64,000 nt of DNA from Parafenestella ontariensis (GCA_021596325.1 JAKGDA010000003.1:1116001-1180000); one strand, 5' to 3'. Shown: positions 32,738 through 43,590, counted from the first letter of the stretch. Notes: generated by a model not told the origin, from the sequence alone. Program-made: numbers and translations.

Positions 32738-35163
32738 TTAATCAAGCCAAAATTTACGCCCTCGGCCCGTATCATACATGTCAGCTGATACTCTTTCCAA
32801 ATCCTCTGTCTTTTCAGTCTCCTGCAACTTCTTATAGAACCTATCACTCGCATTTCGGAAACGAAATGCTCCGGTTCTGCGGAATCGATGCTTCCCAGCA
32901 TACTTCATGAGTATTCCATGTCCCGCATAGTCGAACTCTTCGTCGTCCCCAGTTTCTGTCAGTTCCTTGATCTTAGGAAGTGTATTGCTTCTTCCTATCT
33001 TCCTTCCTGGCACCGTATCTGCCATGTTTGTCTTGAATGTCGGTGGTTTGATGACTTGTTTCGCAGCCAGGACTACGAAGAACGGTAATTCTGCAACTGG
33101 ATCTCCTTGTGCTGGCACGATATCCGGAAAAGCCTCTACTTCCACATCAGTGATCCCACTAACCTGGAGCATCCACTTCTTTCCTGTTTCAACCCACTGC
33201 AGTCGTCCGCGACCAACGTGTCCCTGGATGCGAATTGATTTACTATAGAATTCCGGTTTAGCGTCCCTGTCAAGCTCTTCTGGACTATTATTTTTATGGA
33301 ACTCCTTTCCGTCACTCATGTCGAATTGCTCCTTTGCCCGTTGATAAGTCCGGCGTTGAAGCTCTGGACCTGTATCGCTTCTTCCACGTGGAAGTAGGGG
33401 TGGCACGTCGTTGGCAGGTCTCTTCGATGTTGTCCGGACCAACTGCTTTCTGCCCTTCAAATCGAAGCTCAAAGGTTGACCGTCGTGGTCTCGAACTTTG
33501 TGGTGTAGTTGATCGGACAGACGGTCAGGCACAATAATTGTACCATCCATGGACGCCCAGGACCACGAAGGAATCGGGCGCGCTATGAGCTCTTTTGTAG
33601 ACTCGCTTGGGCGCTCTACAAGCGTACATTCTTCAACTCGCCAGGCTAGTTGATCTTCCAAGTTCTCTTCCCATAGGCCCTCGCCATATTCAACACTCAG
33701 CGCGTCCCGAACCAGCTTTGCGATACCCCACATAGCTACCAGCTTATCCTTGCCCTTTGTCAGGCTGCAACTGGAGTACGTTTGAACTGCCGTCTTCCAG
33801 AAAGCTCCCATAGATTGATCGATCGCCCCGGCTAGAAGCTCATGACTGTCTGCAGGTTCTTGTAACCGACCTCGCCAGTGTCGGTCTGGCCCAGCAGCAT
33901 TGTCCATAGGTTGCGGTAGACCAGCCGGGAGTGTTTCGCATGCACTCAGCGAGGGGCAGTCCCAAAACACTTGGGACTTTGCAAAGTGTAGGATTCTCGG
34001 CGACAGCATACGCTCTGCGTAGCTCTCAGTAACCCTCCTAATTCGTGAAGCTGAGAAGTCTTACCTTGAAACACCCATCCTCGAAGGTACAAAAATGACT
34101 GCAGCAGTTCACTCTCCCATAAGTTCTCCGGCAGTGCTGCCCAGCTTTTCGTCCCAAAGAACGCCGAGTCATCCCTCGGTTGGTACTTCACTGGAACAAC
34201 ATCCTCCGGATCCCTTGTGCGAAAAGCGCCAAACGTGCTATCGGGCGAGTCTGCAATGGCAATATTGCAGTAACTATTCCGATACACAAGATGCATTCGA
34301 TCTGCTTCATACGCCCAATCAGCATCATCGTTTTGGACTATACACAGACTGTCTATCCAGATATAACCGACATTCAACGCCCTGACAATCTCAATCGCTT
34401 GCTGAAAATTCGTTGGGAAGAGATGCCAGTCGACTCCCTTCTGCATGAACATGTTCTTATTCTCCACGTGCAGTTGGACGAATTTAGGTTTGCCCCAACA
34501 ATGAGACAAGGAGCAATACGGGCCTTGAACCGATGTTGATGTCGTTTCCACGAGGCGAACTGGTTTCTCCGGTGGTCCGCTGATGTCGAGAAGACGAGTC
34601 GGCACGAATCTCTCGGATTTTGGCGTAGTTTTCTTGCGCTTCATGCAATCTGTATGCGAGATATTGCATGTTTCGACCCATGAACGTATTCGATCGCCAC
34701 CGTTGAGCGCTGGATCTGTCGAAGTACCGAGTTCCTGGGCGGTGGGTAGTGGTTGGAGATCTTCTTCGGGAAAGAGGAAGAATGTTCTTGTTGGCAGTCC
34801 ATTCTCGTCGTCTACCCCAATATCCTCCATTTCGCTAATCGGAGGTACATAGCGAAATGTTACGACCACGGTCTCGAGAGACTCACGTATTTTGGCCAAG
34901 CTTCTGATATTCCATCGACACACAGGCCAGGCTGCAGCAAATTCGGGCGTTTTCAACTTTGGCGCGAGTTTTTCGATGTCCTCGTGCAGTGTCCAACAGA
35001 ACAAACACCGCTCTCTTTTCCGTTCTTTGGATGTATTTGAAAGGCTCTGGTCTTCTGACATCCATTCATGCGATTTCTGCAGCGAAGCGTAAGACCCATG
35101 ATGAGGATCCCACGATTCCTTACTCTCCAGAATATTCTCAATACAATATTTGCAAAGCTTCAT
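32738..35163 (-). CDS. HET (heterokaryon incompatibility) domain protein (791 aa)
   Basis: Two exons on the minus strand, 35163-34065 and 34014-32738. The 50-base intron restores RGWVFQERMLSPRILHFAK, the conserved end of the HET core. The HET domain spans about residues 219-385, with YCSLSHCWG, IWIDSLCIVQND and YRNSYCNIAIADS. The N-terminus has two CxxC pairs (CKYC, CLFC), often seen before HET domains. The C-terminal half includes LSACETLPAGL and a basic/acidic tail with GRSNTLPKIKE (residues 707-717). HET domains trigger programmed cell death when incompatible or infected cells are sensed, and their fold is related to TIR domains. Its neighbour is a NACHT NTPase gene facing it, 135 bases away. 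The partner relationship is inferred. Confidence 0.92.
32963..32992 (-). other. RSNTxxxIKE motif in the HET protein tail
   Basis: Codons 708-717 encode RSNTLPKIKE. RSNTLP fits the mode I 14-3-3 binding consensus RSx(pS/pT)xP. Confidence 0.8.
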
Positions 35164-35941
35164 CTTCTGCTCCAGTCAAGTCGCGCCACTATCCTCTTGC
35201 ACAATAGTCGATTTTCGGTTTCCGAAAGTCCACTATTCACGCCTCGGAAATGAGCGCAACAATGCAGCTGCAATGACAATCCGGAAACGGAATATGGGTT
35301 AGTCAGACGGGCTAAGGATCAAACCGTGATATCTAATTCCAAATATAAGCCACGTTTTATTTCCAGCTTGTGCATGCATGTGCGGGTCGAAGATTGCAGC
35401 CCCCTCCTTCAGCCTTGTGGGGGCCGAAACAGCGGTGCTTCTGTGGAGTAATACAAGTAGTGCAACTGTTAGTGTTGCCTCTGGCTGAACATCATTTTGG
35501 GTGTTTAGTGCTGCGAACGAGATTAAGAGATGTTGCCGGTCAAGCATGAGTCAGAAGATGAATGGTGATCACGGCGCTTAGCCGGAGTGCAGGTGCACTT
35601 AGTAAGCTGCCGTGCATGTCTTAGCTGCTACCGGCTTGCAGGTAGCAAAGCAACCTCACTTGATGCTCCAGCGATGAGGTAAAATGCGCAGATGCCGAAC
35701 AGATTAGAGGCGAGGGTTTGGGGTGGCAGCCTACCAAGGTAAGGTATAGCTTTGCCTTATCATGATCAGCATGCATATACTACACACTCACCAAGCTGGG
35801 TATTCGAAAAACAAGTCAAGGGGATATCATGATGGCATTCAAAGTCCCGTATAGACTATTATCTGCCAAATCAAGAACCAAGCAACCATTTACCGCAGCA
35901 GAAACCTATCGCTAAACCGAATACCAGCACCAACCAAGCAT
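35164..35941. other. Intergenic region, 0.8 kb
   Basis: The stretch contains the HET gene promoter at its left end and the 3' UTR of the small Tyr/Ser/Asn-rich protein gene at its right end. No coding sequence is supported. Confidence 0.45.
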
Positions 35942-36274
35942 CTACTTCTTCTCACCAGGTGTTGTATACGTAGAGCCGCCCTTGCCGTCGTTGTGGTAAG
36001 TCGAGCCGTCCGCATTCGAGTAGTAGTAAGATCCGTCACTAATACAACGTTAGCAAGCACATTACACGTGAAACTTCCCGAGGCCTTACGTGTTGGAGTA
36101 GTGGTAGGAGTTCTGGTTTGCAGCGTCAGAGCCATGATCGCGATGACAGTAGTGGTTGCCCTGGTCGTTCGTGCCGGAGCTTGTGATGTTGTAGCCACCG
36201 CCGCCGCCACTGGTATTGCCAGCGCTGGAAGAAGAGTTGGTGTTCGAAGAATTAGAAGAGTTGTTATTCGACAT
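35942..36274 (-). CDS. Small Ser/Asn/Gly/Tyr-rich repeat protein (93 aa)
   Basis: Two exons on the minus strand, 36274-36090 and 36038-35942, with a 51-base intron whose removal gives YHYSNTDGSYYYSNADGS. The N-terminus is a Ser/Asn run followed by a Gly patch. The C-terminus is built of imperfect YxYSNxDGS units and ends in TYTTPGEKK. Two of the three copies are created across the splice junction, which supports the intron. There is no signal peptide or membrane helix. The composition suggests a disordered, possibly assembly-prone protein. I recall similar DGSYYYSN-type small fungal proteins without assigned function; no function can be named. Confidence 0.75.
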
Positions 36275-36497
36275 CGTGAGTGTTCGCTTGCTCGCTGACT
36301 GACTGAGAGTGTTGTAAAATTCTATTGAAGTCGTATCGAAAACTTGGTGGACTGTAGTGGTTCGAAGGTGTTTAGGGACAGCTGTGAAAGGAAGAAGCCT
36401 TGCTCGCTGACTGCAAGAGTGATGGAAAGAAAAGAAAGGTTTCCGGTCTAAGGGCAGGATTAAATATCCAAGAAACGTTTGCTGGCAATCGTCATGA

Positions 36498-37166
36498 TCA
36501 CACCACTGAGCGCGTGGATGCAGTCACTGTCGTCGGGTCCGCGGTCTGTCCTTCATCGTCGTTGCGGTCGACCCGTCGAAGCTCCACAGCCGCTGCGTTT
36601 CTTGCAGAATTTCGCTCACCTCTGAAGTGCGAGACCGCGAGCCCGATCCCGAGCCCAATCCCCGAAAGGATCAAGAGACTGCTGATGACATACCCCAGTG
36701 CGCGGACGATGACCATGTTGTCCGGCATCGCTCGTCCCTCTAACCAACCTATGATGAAACCTTGCTGGGAAAGAATTGTCTTGCAGTTTGTTGGCCTGTA
36801 GGAAGGATTGCCAGATGGAGAATTGCTATCCCTGAAATCGGTTGTCGGCCCCACGGTTGGTTGCTAGACGAACCGGTCGTGAGAATCCTGCGGAAACTGG
36901 CGCAAGTTGAACGTCGAAAACGTAGGCTGAGGCGGTAGATCGTCAGCCCAGATGAGCGTCGGTCCGTCGACAATCACAACGCCGCGCTCACGCAGTCGCC
37001 TCCACCTTGCTTTGCTGCGCAAGTTACGGAATCGAATGTAGGCGACAACGAGAGCAATCTCGAGGAGAACGATACTGACGACGCCGATGATGACCCATAT
37101 AAGCTCCCAGTCGACTGGGAGGTGGTTAGAGGAGTGTCCGGGTGTGAGGGCAGCGGGCATGCTCAT
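36498..37166 (-). CDS. Small protein with two transmembrane helices, interrupted by an in-frame TAG (208 aa if spliced)
   Basis: Reading the minus strand from ATG 37166 gives 100 residues and then TAG at 36866-36864; the same frame stays open for another 122 codons to 36498. The first part has TM helix LIWVIIGVVSIVLLEIALVV and a basic stretch; the second has TM helix VIVRALGYVISSLLILSGIG. A candidate intron, 36873 to 36832 (42 bases, GTTCGT donor, TTTCAG acceptor, CCGAC near the branch position), would remove the stop and keep the frame, joining DSHDR to DSNSPSG. Alternatively the stop is followed by CAA CCA, which fits the CAR-YYA readthrough context, or the gene is broken. No family is recognised. 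Confidence 0.55.
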
Positions 37167-37557
37167 CAATTGGGTGCTGCGGGGTGTGGTGCGGAAAAAA
37201 GGTGTCAGTGCGAGAGATTTGTAGAGGCAGGTAGAAGCAGGCAGAAGCTACATGACAAACGGCTGTGGTCACCAAAGAGGCGCGTCGAGGTGAACAAGTG
37301 AATGTGAAAGGGCCCGTTGCGGATCAGCGACGTCATTTTTGGTTCACGCCAGTGCTGTCTGGTCTTTCAGATCTTATGATAGTTGTCTGCCTTTTCATCT
37401 AGAGGCTGCGTTTTGTACCAATACGTTCTTGCTCTAACAAGTATGTGAGCTCTAACTGTACTGAGCTACCAGAAGTATTAATATTCATGTTTGTTTCGCA
37501 ACTTTTAGGTGCGCTGTATTACATTTGGCTTTCCCAAGCAGGTTGATAAGGACTTTT
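37167..37557. other. Intergenic region
   Basis: The 391 bases between the two-TM protein gene and the decayed 2EXR gene hold the former's promoter. The part from 37370 is AT-rich. No gene is seen. Confidence 0.45.
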
Positions 37558-38180
37558 CTACTCGTCATCGAAAAGCTCATAGTAGTCAGAATCTCCTTCA
37601 TATGACTCAATCGCTTTAAATAGCACAATTTCTACCTCTGGTTTCCAAACGCGGATCTTATCTTCCAATTCCCCCAAAATAGATATCCACATTCGATCAC
37701 GCTTCCGAGTGGCCAACTCAATTCTATCCAGCCCTTGCATTCGCAGCAAAAAGCGAAACCTATCCGCAGCAATCCAGTTGTAGTTGACCACCAAATCATC
37801 TCCACCAGTCATGCGCAGCTCCAGAGTTTTGATTATCTTACGTTGAGGTGGAGTGCAGTTGTTGAGAAATTTGGTGACCACCTTGAGGTTTGAGAAGGAG
37901 AATGTGGCGAGATCGTATCTAAGGATCTAAGGACTGCGGTCTCGGCGTTGAGTTGGCGACAGACGAGGTGGAGATGGATCTTTGGTCCTTCTCGAAGGGT
38001 TGAATGTAGGCGAGCCGTGCGATCGAACCGGATCTCGTACGTGGAATCACTCAGAACATATTCATGAATATTGTGCACCTCCACATGATGGACTGCTAGT
38101 CTTTATAGTGCTCTTAATTGTGGGCGAGGAGAAGCGAGACTGGCAAGACCTTTGCTCACACTGATAGGTATGTCTCGTTG
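37558..38180 (-). pseudogene. Decayed 2EXR-domain paralogue
   Basis: On the minus strand the frame reads PRPQLRAL, then a TAA, then RLAVHHVEVHNIHEYVL and HLVCRQLNAETAVL. It then shifts after an exact duplication of 8 bases (TCTAAGGA twice on the plus strand, 37918-37933). In the shifted frame it resumes as YDLATFSFSNLKVVTKFLNN and runs to 37558. Removing one copy of the 8 bases would make the two halves continuous. The layout aligns with the intact neighbour at 38254 (LPAELRNRIYELVL, YVCRQIYFEAALIPYTINTFSF), so this is a former 2EXR-type gene with at least two disabling changes. The 5' end is not defined. Confidence 0.7.
37918..37933 (+). repeat. Perfect 8-base tandem duplication (TCTAAGGA x2)
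   Basis: Two adjacent identical 8-mers cause the frameshift in the decayed 2EXR gene. The length equals the target-site duplication of hAT transposons, but replication slippage would give the same product. Confidence 0.9.
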
Positions 38181-38253
38181 AACACTTCTCAAGACTCCAA
38201 CAAAGCTTGGGAAGGTATACACGGAGCTGAGTGATAACAGATTCCAGGATCGC

Positions 38254-39146
38254 CTAAATCCACCAGAAGTTGACGATGATATCGTGTCTGTGAGCTCGAA
38301 TGGCTCGCTCAATCATAGTTATGTTACTACAGACATAGTCGTAGTCAAGGTTCTCCCTGCACCATCCAAGGAACAGCGACTCCTGCGTATCTACGACGAT
38401 ACGGATCTTCTTCAGGTTTGGTATACGAGCCAGTACCCGGATCTCTTCTGTAAAGTTCTTGGAAAACTTCTCAGACTCAGCCCACATCCTTGAGTAGGAA
38501 GGTACAAAGTCAGCGTAAAAGTCTCTTATATTTAGTCTTGGAACTATCTTACTGGCTGGCGTGATAGGTAATCAGTTCCAGTGACTGTATTGAGCGGAAC
38601 TGAGCAGGAGACCTCTCCTTCAGAAATGGATAAAGACTGATGTCGAAGTCTCGAAAGCTGAAAGTATTTATTGTATATGGTATTAGGGCAGCTTCAAAAT
38701 ATATTTGGCGACAAACATAGAGTAGGCCAAATATATGCTTTTCGGTCGTGTCCATTCTTGCGTGATGCGTGCAGACGGTATCTTTGAATTTATAGGTTCT
38801 ACCACCAAGAACGAGCTCGTATATCCGGTTTCTAAGCTCGGCTGGTAGGTGGAGAAGTAGATTATCGCGTTGTCCATCCGAAATAGGCCTTTGATGGACG
38901 TCAGTGCATTGATTACCCCCAGCCTTGCCCAAGTGAGACAACTTACCTCCAGACTTGTATATTTCCGATGATTGGAGCAAAGGTGCTTTTTACTGGTTGT
39001 CTAGCTTGAGTGGAAGTTTCTAACGCTGATCTCCCGAACACAAATGGTAGCATTGAGTCTGTTCGCTTTGGGGGTGGACCACGACTAAGTTTCTCCATGG
39101 CGACGTTCGAGGAACTCCACTTGTCGGGGTGAGTGGACTGATCCAT
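38254..39146 (-). CDS. 2EXR-domain (F-box-like) protein (256 aa)
   Basis: Three exons on the minus strand: 39146-38947, 38888-38553 and 38488-38254, with introns of 58 and 64 bases. Splicing gives VWRPISDGQ and HASQMWAES. The core LLLHLPAELRNRIYELVL followed by YVCRQIYFEAALIPYTINTFSF is typical of the 2EXR family, common in Dothideomycetes and related to F-box-like folds. The N-terminal 70 residues are unremarkable and Ser/Pro-containing. The C-terminal exon has a repeat-like leucine pattern (VLARIPNLKKIRIVV). Function is unknown for the family; protein interaction is likely. The ATG at 39146 is the first in the open frame. A broken paralogue follows immediately downstream, so the two form a tandem pair. 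Confidence 0.78.
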
Positions 39147-39952
39147 ATGATCACACAAACCCTTTAAAGAGAGATTCCCTATATCTGTGAATTAAGAGGT
39201 TTAAAGAAGAAAAGCAAAAACGAGAAGTAAAATGAGTGCTGAAGACAGTCAGAGCGAGGCTGAGGGTGACACGACACGCTAGCTAAGCATCGCTTCGACC
39301 GGTGAGCCAATACTGAGCAGACTAACGTATAAGGGTTGCTCAGAGCTGAAGCAAATATGAAATAATTCAGGCTGGCTGCGTTCAATGTTTCTTGTTCTTC
39401 AAAACTCGTGTATTATATAGGTGTAAGGTTTAGAGCGCTCCAAGCCGCGAGGTAGATGCTAGTTTTGAGACAAGAAGTTAGTGTAATCGTAAGCTCGTCC
39501 GCTACTAAGACCAGGAAGAATATGAACATTTCAACGACACAAGGTGGTGCAATTAAGATAGTCTTTCACTAATTATTCGCAGATACGTATCGAAGATATA
39601 AAGCCGTTTAGATAAGGAGTAGGAATCTAGTTATCTTAAAGATACCACAGCTGCTGGCTACTGTACGAAGAAGGTATCTTCCAAAGCTAGCATATGTAAA
39701 AAAAAAAAGCCCGCCACTTGAGGCTATCAAGAACCTGCACCACTCAAGAACCTGCACCACCATCTGGCGAGAGTGTTTGTGGTGTTGCACTCTATGGGTG
39801 ACGTCGCACCTGCCGAGTTGGCGAGTGGCAGGGGACTGCCTGCTTAGATTGCTAGCCCCACACCGCAACGTTCCGCGCTCTCCCCCCGCGCATGCGTAGA
39901 TGAGTGCTTAACCAATGTCTTACAACACGCACATATTTCTAAGAGACGCAGT
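39147..39952. other. AT-rich intergenic region with a short tandem duplication
   Basis: No gene is supported in these 806 bases. The segment 39380-39700 is AT-rich and ends in a run of ten A at 39697-39706. A 17-base tandem duplication follows at 39727-39760. The right end is the promoter of the IQ-motif gene. Confidence 0.45.
39727..39760 (+). repeat. Perfect 17-base tandem duplication
   Basis: The 17-mer TCAAGAACCTGCACCAC occurs twice head to tail with no gap. Confidence 0.92.
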
Positions 39953-41779
39953 ATGGACAAGGTCCAAGATGTCGCGCCCGACAGGGCCGAGAATACAGGG
40001 CCTGAGGACCAAGAACAGGCCGCACAGATGATCCAGCGCAACTACCGCGGCTACAGAGAACGGAGACAGCTTCAGGGCTTTGGCTTGGATGCTAGTGCAC
40101 GCTGGGCAGAGGTTGGAGGCTCTAGAGACTTGTCAATCGACACTTCCAGTACTGACATTTTGTAGGCTGTGCGAGACGGTTAGCAGTCTTCACCAAATAT
40201 GACTATATGCGCCTCTGCTAAACCTCCAAGCCAAATGGCGCAACGCAACCCGGCCGAAGCCACGCTCCGAACGACCTTCGGAACGAGAGAACCTCACGAC
40301 ACCAGAACTGCGCGCCCGAGCAAACTCAGAAACAGCACGGCAGAACTGGAAGCGAATCGGCGAGATCGCGCGACGGGCGGGCGCCGATGACCCTTACGAC
40401 ACATCGCACACGGACGACGACGAGACGCCGGAAGATCGGACAGAGCAGCGGAGGAAGAGAGACGAAGCCAAAGCCGAGCGAGACAAGACAGCGAAGATGA
40501 TGGACCTGCAATACTTTCTCGAGATGGTGGACCAAAAGCACCGGTACGGGAGTAATTTACGAGCATATCACGAACAGTGGAAAAAGACCGAGACCCACGA
40601 GAATTTTTTCTACTGGTTGGATAAGGGCGAGGGACGAAAATTTGAACATCCCACAGTCTCGAGGGAGAGGCTAGAGAAGGAACAGGTGCGCTATCTATCA
40701 AGAGAGGAACGCATGAACTACTTGGTCATCATCGACAAGGAAGGGCGGCTCTGTTGGGCAAAGAATGGAGAACGCATTAGTACAACGATGGAGTACAAAG
40801 ACAGTGTGGATGGCATCGTTCCAACAGACGATAAGACACCAGCATATGGCTCAAAAGGCAAACTACTTCACGGTGAGCAAAGTATGAACATGAGGAGGAG
40901 GTCAGTATCTTCAGCGAGCTCAAGCTCGTCACTCGACCATAGCGAGGCGGAGGCGGAGCACTATGTCAACGAGGATCTGGACAAAGCGAAAGGCGTATCG
41001 AAGATCAAATACGTATCGGCAGCAACCATCCTGAACCATTTGCTACGGGGCTCGGTGAAGCCCAACTCTTGGATCTTTGTAAGTAGTGGTGTTCTTGACC
41101 AACTTTGGGGACTTTTGCTCACGACAGGCAGGTGGCAGACACGTCGTTTCGTCTATACATTGGGATCAAGCAATCTGGTGCCTTCCAACATAGTTCTTTC
41201 CTTCATGGCGCGCGTATATCCTCTGCAGGCTTGATTAGGATCAAGGATGGCCAGCTTCGTCGCCTCTCCCCTCTCTCTGGGCACTATCGCCCTCCAACAA
41301 AGAACTTTCGTGCATTCGTACATTCCTTGCAAGAGAACGGCGTTGACATGTCACGCGTCTCCATCTCCCGATCCTACGCCGTGCTCGTCGGGCTCGAAGC
41401 ATACGTCAAAACACGCAGAAAGTTCAAACATGGTGTCGGACATGTCAAGGACACAGAGACAAAGGTCATGCACCCTGACGAGCACAAACGAAAGGTCGAG
41501 GAACAGAAGGACAAGAGCAAGAGCGCGGAGAAAGAGAGGCAGCTGTTAGCTCACAAAACTGCGGAGCGGAGAGACAAGAGCTTGCCACGACGGATATGGA
41601 ACAGACTGAGCCGAGGTGGAGCTGAGAAGGAAGAACTGACATCAAAGGAGAAGGAGGACGCCAAAGAGCAAAAGAAGAAGAAGAAGTGGTTGAGCAAGTC
41701 GGGGCAGGATGTAGAGAGCAGCATTCCGCCAGAGGGGAAGCGGGATATGGAGACGGCGAAGGGTGCACCTGCGCCTTGA
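39953..41779 (+). CDS. IQ calmodulin-binding motif protein (555 aa), with a 13-base microexon
   Basis: Four exons: 39953-40111, 40166-40178, 40231-41078 and 41132-41779. Exon 2 is only 13 bases (GCTGTGCGAGACG); with it the protein reads WAEAVRDAKWRNATRP, while every other join breaks the frame. Branch-like sites TACTGAC and GCTAAAC support the two flanking introns, although the first donor is weak (GTTGGA). The third intron restores NSWIFVADTSFRLYIGIKQSG. An IQ motif is near residues 24-40 (MIQRNYRGYRERRQ). The large conserved region (FFYWLDKGEG, MNYLVIIDKEGRL, GSVKPNSWIF, GAFQHSSFLHGARISSAG) matches the fungal relatives of plant IQM calmodulin-binding proteins. The tail is Lys/Glu-rich and coiled-coil-like. 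A calcium/calmodulin-responsive role is likely; targets are unknown. Confidence 0.85.
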
Positions 41780-43590
41780 GGGGCTCTCGGTGTTCCTGCA
41801 TTGCAACTGTGAATATTGGGGTTTGCATTGTGCTTTATGATATCCTCGATTGGGCTGAGAAGCATCGAATTCGTGCATTATGCAATAATGGGATATGGAT
41901 ATGGTGATTTCCTGATGAGGCCTGACGCGCTTCTCGCGTGCCGTTGCACGATCGGCGATGTTCTCGCCACCCCAAAGTATCCAGGAACCAGAAAGCAGGT
42001 AGGCCCACGCGGCTTCCCGTCTCGACCTGCCCCACTGACATCATCCGTGCCGTCATGGAACCGAACTCCAACTTTTCGCGAGGCAAGCAGTGCTTTTTGT
42101 CACCGTGTCATATTTACTTCATTCTGAAAACGTGAGTCAGTAACTAAGGAGGCTCTAGGCTCGCAAGAAATAAATTCGTGCTTTGGTAATCTGTGACGTT
42201 GTGGCTCAGGAACTGGATTGCTGGTGCAACCAAGGGCTTTTTGCACGGATCACAGCGGTCACTGTAATTTCCACCTACAGCACGTTGACACGGGGACGAA
42301 GGTACAGAGGTACAGAGGTACATTGGTACATTGTAGTGACATAAAGTTTCGCGATGTACTTAGCGCTGCGTGATCTCTCGATAGATTAGAGTAAACGGCC
42401 AACGTCCCGCAGCCGGTCGCGATCAACGGTGGCAGTCCGTGCCGCCTTCGCGTGGGCGTGAATTAGGCTTTCACGCAGGAACATCCGTTGTTGATGCCGT
42501 TCGGCTTCTTCCTACCCCTGGAGTGCATGTCGGAGAGCTCGTCTGTGCCTGATCACGATGCAGGGTCTCCGCGCTCCTCCATGTTCCGCTGATAAGGCTC
42601 TCAGGCTCACGATGGTGGCTCCAAAAGACCTGGAGCAACTATACGCAGCGATCGGCGCCGTTCCGAAGCTACCGAACATGTGGCCCACTTTTGCAGGGTT
42701 CAAGCGACGTTGGACAGGGGCGTGACATGGGTAAATCCCAGCACGCTACGTCATATCACCCTCCATCACGAAGCGTTGCAACAACCTGCTTGGACGGACA
42801 TGCGGCACGGCGTGCTCAACATGCGTTACATGGCGCCGCCTTGATAGGACGGGAGACGTTGCCGGCAGGGATATTGCCTCCAAGGATGCCTTCTGTGGAG
42901 ATGGCCGCCACTGCACCGTCGATCGGGCCTGGACTGCTTGCCCGCTTTTTGCTTCACCAGCTGGCTTCGCGCGTGAACGGCCATGATGCCATGTTGTGCG
43001 AAGCTGTCTGACACGAGATGAGTCTACTCTTCCTCTCCTGTTGAATTAGATGGTATACTCCATGTGTCTGCTAACGTCCATCGTACAGTTCGCACCGTAA
43101 AACATCTTGGCGTGGGCGTTTCAGCTCCACTTCCCGTCGCATGCAAACATCACTGCTAAACTTGGCAGCCGCCCGCTCTCCGCGGTCATCGACAATTCTG
43201 ATACAATCTAGTCCCAGCCACAGTTCATCCACCCCTACACTAACAGTACCCGCTTGTCACACCCTACCGTGTGGAGCCCTCCGTTAGGATGCAGCCAGGA
43301 TGCAGCTGACGCCCCGCTCGAGGCTGGTGCAAGTGACGCAATGCTCCTATGGCTTCATCGCACCTTGTCGTACACAGTACTCAATCACGGCCCCAAAGCA
43401 GGTTTCTGCTTCCCCTGCAAGCAACTGAGGCGCGAGCTCCCCCTGTAACATGCCTCATCGAGCTTTAGCACTCGACGTCATTCTGCCAAAATTGCCCATC
43501 ACTACTATTTGCTCTCATAAATGCCTGCTTCTCTCGATCCTTAACCCGCCTTCTTCTCCCTACAAAGACGACCCATTCGTCAATTGATAT
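41780..43590. other. Intergenic region, 1.8 kb
   Basis: No coding sequence is supported; the longest ORF (42691-43011) starts at TTG and has no recognisable motif. A four-unit GGTACA(GA/TT) repeat is at 42301-42332. The right end carries the leader of the LEA-like gene. Confidence 0.45.
42301..42332 (+). repeat. 8-base tandem repeat with two unit types
   Basis: GGTACAGA occurs twice and is followed directly by GGTACATT twice, suggesting two rounds of duplication. Confidence 0.9.

Noticed and set aside
36498..36854. The second half of the two-TM protein as an independent gene
   Set aside because: Its apparent start is GTG, and it shares the frame of the upstream half with only one stop between them.
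42691..43011. 106-codon ORF in the 1.8-kb intergenic region
   Set aside because: It starts at TTG and shows no motif or coding-like pattern.
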